From positions 1 to 48,458 of the forward strand of contig JAIEAP010000012.1 in NCBI GenBank assembly GCA_029071325.1: 48,458 nt of DNA, read 5' to 3'. Both the position numbers and the translations under genes were made by a program. The number at the start of each line of letters is the position of its first letter. Position 1 is the first letter of the stretch. Below, in pieces: positions 1 to 8,086 of this stretch. The DNA is from Lachnospiraceae bacterium (GTDB lineage: Bacteria > Bacillota > Clostridia > Lachnospirales > Lachnospiraceae). The notes under the pieces were generated by a model. It was given only the letters and a program-made list of their open reading frames with translations. It was not told where the DNA came from and ran no database searches.

Positions 1-170
1 TTTAAGTAATTTCGGACGCTGTCTCCCGCAGCGCCCTTCATCTCCGGCATATCTGCCGCCATTCTTAAGCTTCCCTTTAGGCTTTCGATCTGTTCCAGCC
101 AGCTATCCAGCTGGCTGAGCAGACTCTCCCGCACACGGGAGAGCTCTTCGTATTTTATGTGATAACCCAT
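1..170 (-). CDS. LXG-domain type VII toxin, N-terminus only (runs off the window)
   Basis: The first 56 residues of an LXG-family protein, read leftward from an ATG at 170. It follows a GGGGAG ribosome binding site and lies 12 nt after the upstream gene. The sequence starts MGYHIKYEELSRVRESLLSQ and is nearly the same as the start of the gene at 47563: about 11 base differences in 170 and two residue changes. LXG proteins carry a helical N-terminal export domain and a variable C-terminal toxin that is secreted by the type VII (Esx) apparatus to attack competing bacteria. The toxin part lies outside the window, so its activity is unknown. The three preceding genes are typical LXG partners. The family call rests on the N-terminus and on gene context. 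Confidence 0.8.
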   Translation of the reverse strand, partial: MGYHIKYEELSRVRESLLSQLDSWLEQIESLKGSLRMAADMPEMKGAAGDSVRNYL

Positions 171-182
171 GTTTTTTCTCCC

Positions 183-452
183 CTAATGTATCAGCTCTGC
201 TTCTGCATCCATCAACGCCTGTTCCATTCCTCTGATCTTGGATATATCAAGCGCCAGTAAGTTCTTATACTGCACCAGCAGGTTTTTGATCTGTAGATAT
301 TCCTCTATATAGGCTTCCATTGCGGGCATGCTCCCGCTTAACTCCGGCGTACCCATGGTGATGGCGCTGACCAGTATTCCATTCTTTGCGGTAGACAGCA
401 TGGACATTTTTGCCGCAAACATGATATGATCTACCTGAATCATCCTATGCAT
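183..452 (-). CDS. DUF5344-like small helical T7SS partner protein (YwqI/YxiC type)
   Basis: An 89-residue protein with no signal peptide and an all-helical look; it is rich in Met, Leu and Ala and ends in a charged helix. In Bacillus ywqH-ywqI-ywqJ and yxiB-yxiC-yxiD, a protein of this size sits directly before the LXG toxin and after a DUF5082 protein, the order seen here. Such WXG100-like partners are thought to bind the LXG domain and steer it to the secretion channel. Two starts are possible. The ATG at 452 lies very close to the AAGGAG motif, while the ATG at 443 has about 10 nt of spacing. Assignment is by size, position and composition rather than a diagnostic motif. Confidence 0.65.
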   Translation of the reverse strand: MHRMIQVDHIMFAAKMSMLSTAKNGILVSAITMGTPELSGSMPAMEAYIEEYLQIKNLLVQYKNLLALDISKIRGMEQALMDAEAELIH

Positions 453-464
453 TCTCCTTCCCTT

Positions 465-959
465 CTAGTTTATGAGTTTTGTGAACCAGTTCTCCAGGCT
501 GTTTAAGCTGCTGTACAGCCATCCCAGATACTCGTCATTGCTGTTGATCTTGTTTTCCAGCCTTGTGACCTCATCCCGGACTTCATCCAGGCGGTCGTCG
601 ATCTGGTCATATATCTGGTCGAATTCTGTTTCCAGTTCCGTGATCTCGGACTGGTATCCCAGGCAGTTATCCCCCCGCCAGTTTACAGGCTCCATATGTT
701 TATCATCGAGACTATCCTGCTGGCTCCCTATCTCATCCCGGATTGCCTCGATCCGGTCTCTTAACCTCTTGAGCGCGTCTACTTTGCTCTGGATACTCGC
801 AGTATCATTCTGTATGACCCCGATCTCATTTTTCTTGTTATTTATCTGGGTCCTGGCGCTGCTGATCTCCGCACTGTTTGTCCTCTTGATGCCGGCAGAG
901 GTACTGACCCTGGAAACACCCCCGGCCATTCCTTTCCCGATCCCACGCTGATCTGCCAT
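465..959 (-). CDS. DUF5082-like coiled-coil T7SS partner protein (YwqH/YxiB type)
   Basis: A 164-residue, highly charged protein that is predicted to be mostly coiled coil, with long heptad-like stretches rich in Glu, Asp, Lys and Ile between about residues 30 and 145. A central stretch around residue 95 (NWRGDNCLGY) resembles the W-x-G turn of WXG100-like proteins. It has no signal peptide. It is followed by the DUF5344-like gene and the LXG toxin, as in Bacillus ywqHIJ. The likely role is an Esx-like targeting partner of the toxin. The ATG at 959 has a GGGGGCGG motif about 6 nt upstream. The antisense frame is open over nearly the same stretch but has no ribosome site or recognisable domain. 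Confidence 0.65.
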   Translation of the reverse strand: MADQRGIGKGMAGGVSRVSTSAGIKRTNSAEISSARTQINNKKNEIGVIQNDTASIQSKVDALKRLRDRIEAIRDEIGSQQDSLDDKHMEPVNWRGDNCLGYQSEITELETEFDQIYDQIDDRLDEVRDEVTRLENKINSNDEYLGWLYSSLNSLENWFTKLIN

Positions 960-995
960 GGGCTGCCGCCCCCTTTCTGATCATTTACTATCTTT

Positions 996-1340
996 CTATT
1001 TTGCTTCTGCCGGCTGCTCTGCCAGCCTGTTCTTTAACAGCTCCACGTTCCGCATGAGGTTTTCCTGCATCAGGTCTTCCTCTTCATCGGAATATCCCCG
1101 GCTGATCACTTTTACGATATCTTTTCCATTGAAATAAAGCATGGTATCTCCGATCACGCCTTCCGGGTAGGTACAGGCCCCATAGTCGAAAAATCTCTGC
1201 TCGCCTTTCATGTTGGCAATGGCTCCCCGGGCAAGTATCATCAGCTTCTTGACGCTCCCGTTCAATAACACGATGCTTCCCAACGGCAGGAATTCCTTTT
1301 TCTCCCCAGCCATTGCTTCTTCTGTTCTCTTTTCTTCCAT
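996..1340 (-). CDS. DUF4176 family protein, LXG-associated
   Basis: A 114-residue soluble protein. The core LPLGSIVLLNGSVKKLMILA and the following RFFDYGACTYPEGVIG stretch are the signature of the DUF4176 family, which recurs in type VII secretion and LXG toxin loci and is thought to act as a toxin-associated chaperone or adaptor. Its C-terminal third is an acidic helix. It is the first gene of the leftward operon DUF4176-DUF5082-DUF5344-LXG. It is preceded by a long leader of about 250 nt and a good promoter at 1594-1622. The AAGGAG before its ATG is rather distant (12 nt). The right-hand LXG locus has no copy of this gene. Confidence 0.8.
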   Translation of the reverse strand: MEEKRTEEAMAGEKKEFLPLGSIVLLNGSVKKLMILARGAIANMKGEQRFFDYGACTYPEGVIGDTMLYFNGKDIVKVISRGYSDEEEDLMQENLMRNVELLKNRLAEQPAEAK

Positions 1341-1464
1341 AAATAATTATTACTCCTTCCATGTGATCTTTCATATTGCAGCGCCTTCCAGGCCACTGGC
1401 TGCAGCCGGCGGCGGACACAATATGACCGCAATGACCTTCTTTGTGATCACTGCTTGTTTTTTT

Positions 1465-1593
1465 CTTGGTTTCTGGGAAATATACCGAATCAGTTATTAT
1501 CGAATGATAATAGTAGAATTAAGAAAATGTACTATAATTTTTCATATTCTCCCGTTTCATGTACGCTCCCGCAGCTTCTATGCTGATATAGTT
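1465..1593 (-). promoter_or_regulatory. Conserved leader shared by both LXG loci
   Basis: Downstream of the promoter, about 130 nt are clearly homologous to 47367-47500 on the other strand. Blocks in common include a purine-rich CGGGAGAA stretch, an AT-rich run and a small inverted repeat ATTATC-ATTC-GATAAT at about 1508-1523. The conservation of untranslated sequence suggests a regulatory RNA or operator. The rest of the 1341-1886 gap holds the two promoters and the hairpin listed separately; nothing else was recognised. Confidence 0.5.
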
Positions 1594-1622
1594 ATTATCC
1601 ATTTCCGCTCTGTAAAAGTCAA
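1594..1622 (-). promoter_or_regulatory. Promoter of the left LXG cassette
   Basis: Reading leftward, TTGACT (1622-1617), 17 nt, GATAAT (1599-1594). The same elements (TTGACA, 17 nt, GATAAT) with conserved flanks occur upstream of the right LXG gene, which supports a real shared promoter. Confidence 0.75.
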
Positions 1623-1697
1623 GTACCATATGTATTTCTTTGTCCTGTGTTCTGTATTTGTAGACACAATTTTTATAGAATCTTTATTTTTGCCGCG

Positions 1698-1726
1698 TTG
1701 TCTGTGCACGCCGATTATAGTATAAT
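1698..1726 (+). promoter_or_regulatory. Promoter of the ABC transporter / yaaO-rsmI gene run
   Basis: TTGTCT (1698-1703), 17 nt, TATAAT (1721-1726). The expected transcription start is around 1733, just before a long hairpin. No other good promoter is visible before the fused ABC gene. Confidence 0.7.
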
Positions 1727-1737
1727 GCTTCCATAAT

Positions 1738-1833
1738 GTTACTATTCACAGCGCATAAGAAATATTAAACAGATTCGTCAAGCTTGCTTGTAAGAAGCTG
1801 TTGGATATTTCTTGTGTGGTTGTGAATAGTAAC
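1738..1833 (+). repeat. 96-nt imperfect palindrome in the leader of the ABC gene
   Basis: The outer arms GTTACTATTCACA (1738-1750) and TGTGAATAGTAAC (1821-1833) pair perfectly. Further in, AAGAAATAT and ATATTTCTT pair as well, and the pairing then continues imperfectly. There is no T-run, so it is not a plain terminator. It could be a miniature inverted-repeat element or an RNA structure at the very start of the transcript. Confidence 0.7.
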
Positions 1834-1886
1834 TATAACAGGAAATTTCCGTGGCAAAGGTTCTGCGGTGTAAAGGCGGTGCGAAT

Positions 1887-4800
1887 ATGCTTCAAATAAA
1901 AGAGATTTATAAAGAGTACAAGACGGGCGGGCTGGTTCAGAAGGCGCTGGACGGCGTGAGCCTGAATCTGCGGGATAATGAGTTTGTGGCGATCTTAGGC
2001 CCCAGCGGGTCGGGCAAGACTACGTTGCTCAATATCATCGGGGGGCTTGACCGCTATGACAGCGGAGATCTTGTCATCAACGGGATATCCACGAAGAAAT
2101 ATTCGGACCGGGACTGGGATTCCTACCGGAACCATACCATAGGCTTTGTGTTTCAGAGCTACAATCTCATTCCGCACCAGACCGTGCTGGCAAATGTGGA
2201 GCTGGCCCTTACCATATCGGGAATTTCCAGAAGTGAGAGAAAACGCAGGGCAGCGGAGGCGCTGGAGCAGGTGGGGCTGGGCAATCAATTGCACAAGAAG
2301 CCCAGTCAGATGTCCGGGGGGCAGATGCAGAGGGTGGCGATCGCCCGCGCCCTGGTGAATAATCCAGATATTCTGCTGGCGGATGAGCCTACCGGCGCTC
2401 TGGACACGGACACCAGTGTACAGGTTATGGAGCTTTTAAAGGAAGTGGCGAAGGACCGGCTGGTGGTTATGGTGACCCATAACCCGGAGCTTGCGGATAA
2501 GTACGCCACCAGAATCGTAAACTTAAGGGACGGACGGATACAGTCGGATACCGACTGCTTTGAGATGCCGGAGGATGCCCGGGAGGAAGCAAGGCACGAG
2601 AACATGGGCAAATCCTCTATGTCTTTTCTCACGGCCCTCTCCTTAAGCTTTCATAATCTGTGGACGAAGAAAGCGAGAACTCTGCTGACAGCCTTTGCTG
2701 GCTCCATAGGGATTATCGGAATTGCGTCAATCCTGTCATTGTCTACAGGGGTTAATGATTATATCAAATCCGTGGAAGAGGACACACTTGCCGAGTATCC
2801 TCTGCAGATTACGAAAACGGGTCTCAACCTTACCGCTATGATGACCGGCGCTGCGGAAGACAGCGGGGAGGAGCGTGAGTCCGGGGATATTCATGTCATG
2901 CAGATGGTCAACAGCATGTTTTCTACGATGGACACCAATGACCTGGAATCCCTGAAGCAGTATCTGGACAACGGAGACAGCGGCATCGAAAAATATACCA
3001 GCGCAATAGAATATACTTACAATATATCACCCCAGATATACCGGCAGGACGGGGACAGCATCCGGCAGGTGCATCCCGACCGGTCTTTTGACGCCATGGG
3101 GATTGGTTCTGCATCCGCTGCCAACAGCCTTATGTCGTCTCTCATGAGCACGGATGTATTCTATCCCATGCCGGAGAATGCCAGTCTGTACGAAAGCCAG
3201 TACGAGGTAAAGGCGGGGCGCTGGCCCGAGAATTACAGGGAATGTGTTCTTGTTTTGACCGCAAGAGGAGGCATGAGTGATTTTCTGCTGTATACGCTGG
3301 GACTTCGTGATGCTTTGGAGCTGGATGAAATGATCCGCCAATTTATCAATGAGGAATCGATTGATCTGCCGGATACGACAGACACGTATGATTACAGTGA
3401 TATTCTTGGGACCTCCTTTAAGCTGGTCAACAGCGCCGATTATTATGCGTATGACAGTGAATATCATACATGGGTAGATAAATCCGGCGATAAGGCATAT
3501 ATGCGCCAATTGGTAAATAACGGTGAGGATGTGACCATTGTAGGTATCGTACAGCCGAAGGAGGGGGCAAATGGCATGGCTCTGTCGCCGGGGATCAATT
3601 ACCCGGCATCTCTGACGGTGCATGTATCGGAACAGGCAGGCGCAAGTAAAATTGTCCAGGAACAATTGGCAGCTTCTCACAGGGATGTTTTTACCAATGA
3701 ACCCTTCGGACAGGAGGGGGATCAGAATGCATTTGACATGAGTTCTCTGTTTACCATTGATGAGGATGCATTCGCGGATGCTTTTCAGTTTGATTCCTCC
3801 GTCCTTACAGATGGGATGACGGATTCCATGGATCTGTCGGGGGCGTTGGGAGATTCCTCCCAGTCTATGGATCTGTCCGGCAGCATTGATCTTAGCAATA
3901 TGAATCTGGAGATTCCCAATCTGCCGCCGGTGAATATGGCGGAAATTTTGGGGAATGTGCAGATAACCGTCTCCCAGGAAGGATTCCGCCAGCTGGCGGC
4001 CAGTCTGCTGGAAGGATATCAGGAATATGCTGCGCAAAATCCCCAGGCAGATTATTCAAGGCTGGGGGAATATTTTGTGGAATATCTCCAGACAGAAGAG
4101 GGGCGGCAGATACTTACCAGACATATCATGCAGATCATTCAGGATAACGGTGATATCACAGTGTCCACGGAGAAGATTGCGGAGTTGATCCGCAGGCTGA
4201 TGGAGGGCTACATGGACTATGTCACTCAGAACGGATATACCGATCCCGATCAGTTCAGGGATTCTCTGGAAGAGTATCTGCAGACCCCGGAGGCAACAGA
4301 GATCATGGAGCAGTGGGCACAGGAGAATCTGGTGATAAGCGGTGATCTGGAGATTTCTTCCGAACAGTTGAATCAACTGGCGGCTGAGCTGATGGAAGGC
4401 TACGGACGGTATGCTGCCCAGAATAATCTGCCCGATCCCAGCAAAATGGGCGAGCATGTGCTGGATTATCTGGAGACGGAGGATGCCGCACAGAGGATTG
4501 CAGCAGGACTTGGCAATATCGTGGATACGGACAGCCTCACCCAGCAGGTTTCCTCTGCTCTGGAAAATTATATGGGGGAAGTGATGACGTCCTACAGCAG
4601 CGTTTTGGCACAGGCGCTTGAGACACAGATCAATGCAGTGGTCCGTCAGATCATGGAGCAGCTTGGCGTGAGTATGCAGAGACAGATGCAGCAGGCGTTC
4701 CGCGGGTTTGGAGACCAGATGGAGAATGCCATGCAGATTGACCCGGAAGCGCTGATGGGCGCATTTGAAATGAAGATGAGCGGGGACGAGCTGAAGGAGC

Positions 4801-5456
4801 TTATGATGTCCATGAATGCGTCTGGGACTGCCACTTATGACAGCAACCTGCAGAAGCTGGGGTATGCAGACTTTGATCAGCCCTCCGGTATCAATATTTA
4901 TCCCATTGATTTCGAGAGCAAGGAGCATGTAGTACAGATACTGGACGATTATAACAGCCGGATGGAGGCAGCCGGAAAGGAAGAGCAGGTCATCACTTAT
5001 ACGGATATGGTGGGCACGCTGATGTCCTCCGTGACGGATATTATCGATGTGATCAGTTATGTGCTGATTGCCTTTGTGGCAATTTCCCTTGTCGTGTCCT
5101 CTATTATGATCGGGGTGATCACTTATATCAGCGTGTTGGAGCGGAAGAAGGAAATCGGCATCCTCCGCGCGATTGGAGCGTCCAAGGGCAATATCTCCCA
5201 GGTGTTCAATGCAGAGACCTTTATCATAGGACTATGCGCGGGGCTGATCGGTATTGGTTTTACACTGCTGCTGTTGATTCCCAGCAATATATTGATCCAT
5301 CATCTTGCCGATACGACGGAGATCAACGCAGTCCTTCCCATAGGCGGTGCGGTGATACTGATCCTGCTTAGCGTGGGACTTACATTGCTGGGCGGGCTGA
5401 TACCTGCCAGAAAAGCGTCCAAGAGTGATCCGGTAACGGCACTGCGGACAGAATAA
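1887..5456 (+). CDS. Fused ABC ATPase / FtsX-type permease with a large ectodomain
   Basis: A 1189-residue MacB/LolD-like exporter fusion. The N-terminal ATPase has Walker A GPSGSGKTT (38-46), signature SGGQMQR (143-149), Walker B LLADEPTGALD (around D166/E167) and the H-loop in VMVTHN. The first membrane segment is at about 264-285 and three more are near the C-terminus (about 1054-1078, 1112-1132 and 1153-1172), with the FtsX motif around ERKKEIGILRAIGAS. Between them lies an extracytoplasmic region of about 770 residues that includes three tandem 64-residue repeats (3963-4538). Such proteins are mechanotransmitters or peptide/lipoprotein exporters; the substrate is unknown. The ATG at 1887 follows AAAGGCGG; an upstream GTG at 1851 has no site. 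Its stop overlaps an in-frame ATG of the next gene. Confidence 0.85.
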   Translation: MLQIKEIYKEYKTGGLVQKALDGVSLNLRDNEFVAILGPSGSGKTTLLNIIGGLDRYDSGDLVINGISTKKYSDRDWDSYRNHTIGFVFQSYNLIPHQTVLANVELALTISGISRSERKRRAAEALEQVGLGNQLHKKPSQMSGGQMQRVAIARALVNNPDILLADEPTGALDTDTSVQVMELLKEVAKDRLVVMVTHNPELADKYATRIVNLRDGRIQSDTDCFEMPEDAREEARHENMGKSSMSFLTALSLSFHNLWTKKARTLLTAFAGSIGIIGIASILSLSTGVNDYIKSVEEDTLAEYPLQITKTGLNLTAMMTGAAEDSGEERESGDIHVMQMVNSMFSTMDTNDLESLKQYLDNGDSGIEKYTSAIEYTYNISPQIYRQDGDSIRQVHPDRSFDAMGIGSASAANSLMSSLMSTDVFYPMPENASLYESQYEVKAGRWPENYRECVLVLTARGGMSDFLLYTLGLRDALELDEMIRQFINEESIDLPDTTDTYDYSDILGTSFKLVNSADYYAYDSEYHTWVDKSGDKAYMRQLVNNGEDVTIVGIVQPKEGANGMALSPGINYPASLTVHVSEQAGASKIVQEQLAASHRDVFTNEPFGQEGDQNAFDMSSLFTIDEDAFADAFQFDSSVLTDGMTDSMDLSGALGDSSQSMDLSGSIDLSNMNLEIPNLPPVNMAEILGNVQITVSQEGFRQLAASLLEGYQEYAAQNPQADYSRLGEYFVEYLQTEEGRQILTRHIMQIIQDNGDITVSTEKIAELIRRLMEGYMDYVTQNGYTDPDQFRDSLEEYLQTPEATEIMEQWAQENLVISGDLEISSEQLNQLAAELMEGYGRYAAQNNLPDPSKMGEHVLDYLETEDAAQRIAAGLGNIVDTDSLTQQVSSALENYMGEVMTSYSSVLAQALETQINAVVRQIMEQLGVSMQRQMQQAFRGFGDQMENAMQIDPEALMGAFEMKMSGDELKELMMSMNASGTATYDSNLQKLGYADFDQPSGINIYPIDFESKEHVVQILDDYNSRMEAAGKEEQVITYTDMVGTLMSSVTDIIDVISYVLIAFVAISLVVSSIMIGVITYISVLERKKEIGILRAIGASKGNISQVFNAETFIIGLCAGLIGIGFTLLLLIPSNILIHHLADTTEINAVLPIGGAVILILLSVGLTLLGGLIPARKASKSDPVTALRTE
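3963..4538 (+). repeat. Three in-frame 192-bp (64-residue) repeats in the ABC ectodomain
   Basis: Units start at 3963, 4155 and 4347, exactly 192 bp apart. Each unit begins with a short strand (ITVS, ITVS, LEIS). It continues with an L-x-EGY-x-Y-x-x-QN helix and a second helix E-Y/H-x-x-x-YL-x-T-x-E. The DNA has diverged while the protein pattern and length are kept. Confidence 0.8.
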
Positions 5457-5470
5457 TGAGGAGACAGAAC

Positions 5471-6940
5471 ATGGGAGATTTGGAACGCAGACTGTATGAC
5501 CTGTCGCAGTCAGACATGTATCCCTTTCATATGCCGGGGCATAAGCGCGCTATGGCGGATAGATTCGCCCCGGAAGACGGGGGAAGTCTCTATAGCTATG
5601 ATATTACGGAAATCGATGGATTTGATAATCTTCATCACCCGGAGGGACTGTTGTTAGAATTACAGGAGCGGGCGGCTGCGCTGTGGCGGACACGGCGCAG
5701 CTTTCTTCTGGTCAACGGCAGCACCTGTGGGCTTCTTGCAGCTATTGGCGCAGTCCTTCCCCGGGGCGGGCATCTGCTGATGGCTCGTAATTGCCATAAG
5801 GCGGCGTATCACGGAGCTTATCTTGGAAATCTGCGCATTACCTATCTGTATCCGGCGGCAACCGGCTGCGGGATACAGGGCAGTATCACGCCCAGGCAGG
5901 TGGAGGAGGCGCTGGAACGGGAACCGGATATCGGTGCGGTGCTGGTGACATCCCCTACTTATGACGGTGTGGTATCGGATATTGCGGAAATTGCCGGGGC
6001 GGCGCATAAGCGGGGCATACCGTTGATCGTCGATGAGGCGCACGGCGCACATCTGGGCTTTCATGGGGCATTTCCTGAGACCGCAGTGCGGTGCGGTGCG
6101 GATGTGGTGGTGCAGAGCCTTCACAAGACGCTGCCCGCCCTGACCCAGAGCGCCATCCTGCATCTGTGCTCAGACCGGGTGGATGAGGACAGGCTTGCGT
6201 GGCTTCTGACCGTTTATCAGACCAGTTCCCCTTCCTACGTTCTGTTGGTGGGAATGGAGCGGTGCCTGGATATACTGGAAGCGGGGGGGGAGGAACTCTT
6301 TGACCGGTATGCCTGCCGTCTTAAGACTTTTTATGAGAGGGCGGACCGGCTACAGCGGCTGCGGGTATGGAGCCGCAGAGAGTTGTCGAAAGAGGAGGCG
6401 TTCGGGCTGGATCCCTCGAAGATTCTGATATCGGCGCAGCCGATTGGGCTGACAGGACACGATCTGTATGAACGGTTCCGGAAGTCTTACCGCCTTCAGC
6501 CCGAAATGTGCCAGGGCGGCTATGTCCTGATGATGACCGGCATGATGGACACGGATGAGGGCATGGAGCGGCTGTGGCAGGCGTTATTGGAGATGGATGA
6601 ACAGTGGGCGTCCCAGCAGGCGGTATCCGTACAGTATGCAGACCAGCAGGCGGCAGAGAAGGGCTGTCCGGCAGATTATGTGTCCCTGGTATACGGCAGC
6701 CGATCTCAGCAAATGTCCTTGACAGAAGGATTGGAAGCGCCCCGGGAAGAAGTTCCGTTGGAGCAGGCGAAGGGCCGTGTCAGCGGAACCTTTGTCACGC
6801 TGTACCCACCGGGCATTCCTCTTGTGGCGCCGGGGGAGGTTATTTCAGAAGAAGTGCTGGAGGCGGTTTCGCTGTGCCGAAAGCTGCAGGGCAGTGTCCA
6901 CGGAATCTGTCATGGGCAGATAAAAGTTGTCATTTCCTGA
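5471..6940 (+). CDS. yaaO: Orn/Lys/Arg decarboxylase family protein (YaaO type), PLP-dependent
   Basis: A 489-residue fold-type I PLP enzyme of the basic amino acid decarboxylase family. The N-terminal MYPFHMPGHKR motif is typical. The cofactor lysine is K219 in QSLHKTLPALTQ, and the preceding VDEAHGAHLGF holds the PLP-pyridine Asp and His. The C-terminal domain (about 300-489) matches the short clostridial/Bacillus forms, about 480-500 residues without the enterobacterial wing domain. The substrate (Arg, Lys or Orn) cannot be told. An ATG at 5456 overlaps the ABC stop codon, but the ATG at 5471 has AGGAG at 7 nt and is preferred. Bacillus has yaaO at the same position relative to yaaR-holB-yaaT. 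Confidence 0.85.
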   Translation: MGDLERRLYDLSQSDMYPFHMPGHKRAMADRFAPEDGGSLYSYDITEIDGFDNLHHPEGLLLELQERAAALWRTRRSFLLVNGSTCGLLAAIGAVLPRGGHLLMARNCHKAAYHGAYLGNLRITYLYPAATGCGIQGSITPRQVEEALEREPDIGAVLVTSPTYDGVVSDIAEIAGAAHKRGIPLIVDEAHGAHLGFHGAFPETAVRCGADVVVQSLHKTLPALTQSAILHLCSDRVDEDRLAWLLTVYQTSSPSYVLLVGMERCLDILEAGGEELFDRYACRLKTFYERADRLQRLRVWSRRELSKEEAFGLDPSKILISAQPIGLTGHDLYERFRKSYRLQPEMCQGGYVLMMTGMMDTDEGMERLWQALLEMDEQWASQQAVSVQYADQQAAEKGCPADYVSLVYGSRSQQMSLTEGLEAPREEVPLEQAKGRVSGTFVTLYPPGIPLVAPGEVISEEVLEAVSLCRKLQGSVHGICHGQIKVVIS

Positions 6941-6979
6941 AATATACCTTATAATACAAGATACCATCAGGAGGATATT

Positions 6980-7570
6980 ATGGGGAAATTGTATTGTCTC
7001 ATGGGCAAGAGTTCCACCGGCAAGGATTCCATTTACCGGCTGCTGTTGCAGCAGCAGATGCTCAACCTGGGCACTGTCGTGCCATATACCACCCGCCCGA
7101 TCCGGGCAGGGGAAACAGAAGGTGAGAATTATCATTTCATTTCGGATGAGGAAATGAAGGATTTGCAGCGGCAGGGGATGGTCATTGAACTGCGGGCGTA
7201 TCACACGGTTCACGGAATATGGAAATATGCCACGGTGCAGGACGGACGGCTGGATCTGTCCGGAAGGGATTACCTGGTCATCGGTACGCTGGATGCCTAT
7301 GAACAGATTCGGGAATACTTTGGAAAGAATCGTGTAATTCCGATATATATAGAAGTAGAGGATGGTTTGCGGCTGCAGCGGGCCCTGGAACGGGAACGGC
7401 AGCAGGCGGAGCCGAAGTATGAGGAAATGTGCCGGAGATTCCTGGCAGACGCGTCTGATTTTTCAGAAGAACGTATTGCTCATGCAGAAATTACCAGGCG
7501 GTTTTCCAATAAAAATCTGCAGGAGACGGTAGAGGAGATCACGGCTTATATGTTATCATGTAACGGATAG
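6980..7570 (+). CDS. Guanylate kinase-like P-loop protein
   Basis: A 196-residue protein with the P-loop GKSSTGKDS (G9-K15) and the guanylate-kinase nucleotide loop [10 protein letters not shown] at about 36-45, followed by ENYHF, as in GMP kinases. Housekeeping guanylate kinase usually has a G-x-S-G-x-G-K-S/T P-loop. Here the loop is shifted to SSTGKD, and the rest is too diverged to be sure of the substrate. It lies in a yaaO-X-yaaR-holB order where Bacillus has thymidylate kinase (tmk) and YaaQ, so it seems to replace tmk in the locus. A perfect AGGAGG sits 6 nt before the ATG. It could be a nucleotide kinase or a signalling homologue. Confidence 0.8.
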   Translation: MGKLYCLMGKSSTGKDSIYRLLLQQQMLNLGTVVPYTTRPIRAGETEGENYHFISDEEMKDLQRQGMVIELRAYHTVHGIWKYATVQDGRLDLSGRDYLVIGTLDAYEQIREYFGKNRVIPIYIEVEDGLRLQRALERERQQAEPKYEEMCRRFLADASDFSEERIAHAEITRRFSNKNLQETVEEITAYMLSCNG

Positions 7571-7578
7571 GTGATAGA

Positions 7579-8019
7579 ATGGAAATAAGGGTAAACGATA
7601 CAGCGCCTGTGGGTCAGACAGGGCAGACCAGTAAAGTGGAAAACGGGGATACCGGTTTTAAATTCACGCTGACCAGCGCCATACAGGATGCGGAGCTGCA
7701 GCAGAAGTTAAACGGCATGCTGGAGGATATCACGAAACAGGGTAATCTCATTGCCCAGCATATGGATATCCGGGATATGAAGAAATACCGCGGTATGGTG
7801 AAGGATTTTCTGAATGAGGTAGTAAACCGCTCCCATAAGTTCTCCAGAGAGAACTTTCTGGATCGGAAAGGACGGCACCGGGTGTACGGGATCATCCGCC
7901 TGGTGGATTCCAATCTGGATGAACTGGCGGAGGAGCTGATCAAGGATGAGTCGAATCATCTGAAGATACTGGATAAGATTGGGGAGATTGCAGGACTGCT
8001 GCTGGATATCATCACATAG
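7579..8019 (+). CDS. yaaR: YaaR family protein (DUF327)
   Basis: A 146-residue soluble helical protein. The stretch from about 75 to 146, with [19 protein letters not shown] and [20 protein letters not shown], is the DUF327/YaaR pattern. Function is not established. The gene lies between the nucleotide-kinase slot and holB, as in Bacillus, where yaaR is also next to holB. It starts 8 nt after the kinase gene, and the holB start is 67 nt downstream. Confidence 0.8.
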   Translation: MEIRVNDTAPVGQTGQTSKVENGDTGFKFTLTSAIQDAELQQKLNGMLEDITKQGNLIAQHMDIRDMKKYRGMVKDFLNEVVNRSHKFSRENFLDRKGRHRVYGIIRLVDSNLDELAEELIKDESNHLKILDKIGEIAGLLLDIIT

Positions 8020-8086
8020 CGCAGGAATGGGAATTAGAAGTTTTCAACCGGAACAACAGCCGTCATACGGCGGAAAGGAGCAGACT

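Noticed and set aside
472-951. Long open frame on the plus strand opposite the DUF5082-like gene
   Set aside because: It is Ser/Arg-rich antisense to a coiled-coil gene in an operon, with no ribosome site or known domain.
1210-1725. 171-residue plus-strand frame across the left intergenic region
   Set aside because: It starts antisense to DUF4176, runs through two promoters and has no domain or ribosome site.
3027-4928. Two long minus-strand frames (336 and 290 residues) opposite the ABC ectodomain
   Set aside because: They are antisense to the conserved fused ABC gene, have no ribosome sites and show His/Arg/Cys-rich shadow composition.
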